NCBI GenBank assembly: GCA_013203245.1
Contig: JABMOR010000077.1
Coordinates: 1-6,293, forward strand
DNA from: Candidatus Nitrosopumilus sp.
GTDB lineage: Archaea; Thermoproteota; Nitrososphaeria; Nitrososphaerales; Nitrosopumilaceae
DNA: 6,293 nt
Direction: 5' to 3'
In this document: positions 5,665 through 6,293 of the stretch, piece after piece
How positions within the stretch are numbered: the stretch's first letter is position 1
How the letters are laid out: every line of letters starts with the position of its first letter
Made by a program: the position numbers and the translations under genes
The notes under the pieces: model-generated
What the model saw: only the letters and a program-made list of their open reading frames with translations
Told to the model about the DNA's origin: nothing
Database searches by the model: none

Positions 5665-6293
5665 CTCCAATACTCCTCTTTTACGAATCCTTCCTCATTT
5701 TCAATGATTGACATCTTATCTCTTAACTCTTTACTAATAAAAGAAAAGTATTCTGGGTATATTGGGAATCTACATTTTAAATCAAAACCTGCTTTCTTTG
5801 AATTCTCTTCTACTTTGTCTATTTTAGGCCAGGAGAATTCTGGATTTACAAAATCTGGTGTAAGTGGTGATATTCCTCCCCAATCATTTATCCCGACTGA
5901 TAAGAAACCCTGATATGATTTTGGAGATAGATTTGGTGGAATCTGTATGTTCATTTGTGGCATGATAATTCTTGATAATGCAACAACTAGTTTGAAATAT
6001 TTTTCATCAGCTGATGGTTCATCTTTCATTCGTGTATCTGGTTTTGGTTGAAAGTTTTGTAAAATCACTTCTTGAATATTCCCATGTTTATCATCAAGTT
6101 GTTTTATTGCAAACAACGAATCGATTATCTCCTCAATAGTTTCCCCAATACCTACAAGAATACCTGTAGTCATTGGGATGCCTAATTTTCCAGAATTTTC
6201 TAAAATCTCTAATCTTGCGTTTGGTCTTTTACTTGCTGCCAAATGATGTGGCATGCCTTTTTCAGTTAATCGTTCACTGATATTTTCTAGCTT
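5661..6293 (-). CDS. cofG: FO synthase subunit 1 (radical SAM), N-terminus cut by window
   Basis: CofG is the radical SAM enzyme that closes the ring of the CofH product to give 7,8-didemethyl-8-hydroxy-5-deazariboflavin (FO), the F420 chromophore. The 210 visible residues are the C-terminal part of a family of about 320-350. Diagnostic stretches are MTTGILVGIGET (41-52), VILQNFQPKPDTRM (76-89) and INDWGGISPLTPDFVNPE (135-152). The iron-sulfur CxxxCxxC motif should lie in the missing N-terminal part. The frame stays open from an internal ATG at 6252-6254 to the window edge (thirteen more codons, beginning KLENISERL), so that ATG is not the start. The TGA stop (5661-5663) overlaps the cofH ATG by four bases. 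CofG and CofH are separate proteins here, as in methanogens, and not fused as in actinobacterial FbiC or plant and algal FO synthase. Confidence 0.95.
   Translation of the reverse strand, partial: KLENISERLTEKGMPHHLAASKRPNARLEILENSGKLGIPMTTGILVGIGETIEEIIDSLFAIKQLDDKHGNIQEVILQNFQPKPDTRMKDEPSADEKYFKLVVALSRIIMPQMNIQIPPNLSPKSYQGFLSVGINDWGGISPLTPDFVNPEFSWPKIDKVEENSKKAGFDLKCRFPIYPEYFSFISKELRDKMSIIENEEGFVKEEYWR
5673..5678 (-). promoter_or_regulatory. Shine-Dalgarno sequence of cofH
   Basis: GAGGAG on the minus strand lies inside the last codons of cofG. It is eight bases before the ATG at 5662-5664, a good spacing, but only two bases before the alternative TTG at 5668-5670. It therefore decides in favour of the ATG and of coupled translation from cofG. 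Confidence 0.6.

Noticed and set aside
5103..5913. Plus-strand open frames opposite cofH and cofG (5103-5393, 5704-5913)
   Set aside because: Both run antisense to strongly conserved radical SAM genes; the Leu/Ser-rich translations match nothing I recognise.
6252..6254. ATG as the start of cofG
   Set aside because: The frame continues to the window edge with plausible CofG residues, and the radical SAM cysteine motif is still missing, so the true start is beyond the window.
1..6293. CRISPR array, insertion sequence, tRNA or rRNA, defence or toxin system
   Set aside because: Reading both strands showed no spaced direct repeats, no transposase, no RNA gene and no nuclease or toxin-like gene; nearly all sequence is accounted for by the seven genes.

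Overview
The window is a low-GC archaeal segment whose gene content and signals best fit an ammonia-oxidising Nitrososphaeria/Thaumarchaeota genome, probably Nitrosopumilus-like. The pointers are archaeal FO synthase genes (cofG, cofH), a PAC2 protein with a proteasome-docking tail, a small archaeal winged-helix regulator, and TATA-like elements about 26 bases before several start codons, as expected for leaderless archaeal transcripts. The genus is inferred from overall resemblance, not from any marker gene.

Layout. Bases 1-1900 are all on the minus strand. Read 5' to 3', they carry a winged-helix protein (1544-1900), a PAC2-family protein (743-1468) and purM (1-693, its 3' end outside the window). 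Each of the three appears to have its own TATA-like element. A T-tract separates the winged-helix gene from the PAC2 gene. Bases 1901-2080 form a divergent intergenic region. It holds a perfect 9-bp inverted repeat that overlaps the winged-helix start codon, and at its other end the TATA element of a plus-strand Na+/Ca2+-exchanger-family gene (2081-3028). The middle of this region (about 1931-2050) shows no gene or RNA I can support. The exchanger converges on a minus-strand cluster across a 19-base gap that contains a small hairpin.

The minus-strand cluster from 6293 down to 3048 is cofG (N-terminus cut by the window edge), cofH and a PmbA/TldE-type gene. cofG and cofH overlap by 4 bases (ATGA). 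The cofH stop and the likely TTG start of the PmbA gene are one base apart. This looks like one translationally coupled operon. CofG and CofH together make FO, the deazaflavin chromophore of coenzyme F420. The PmbA-like protein belongs to a peptidase family with no established role in F420 synthesis, and it lacks the metal-binding motif of its usual partner TldD.

Most of the window is housekeeping: purine synthesis, cofactor synthesis, ion transport and proteasome assembly. I see no CRISPR array, mobile element, tRNA, rRNA or defence system. The points most worth following are the likely self-regulating operator at the winged-helix gene, the C-terminal HbYX motif on the PAC2 protein, and the coupling of a PmbA/TldE protein to cofGH.
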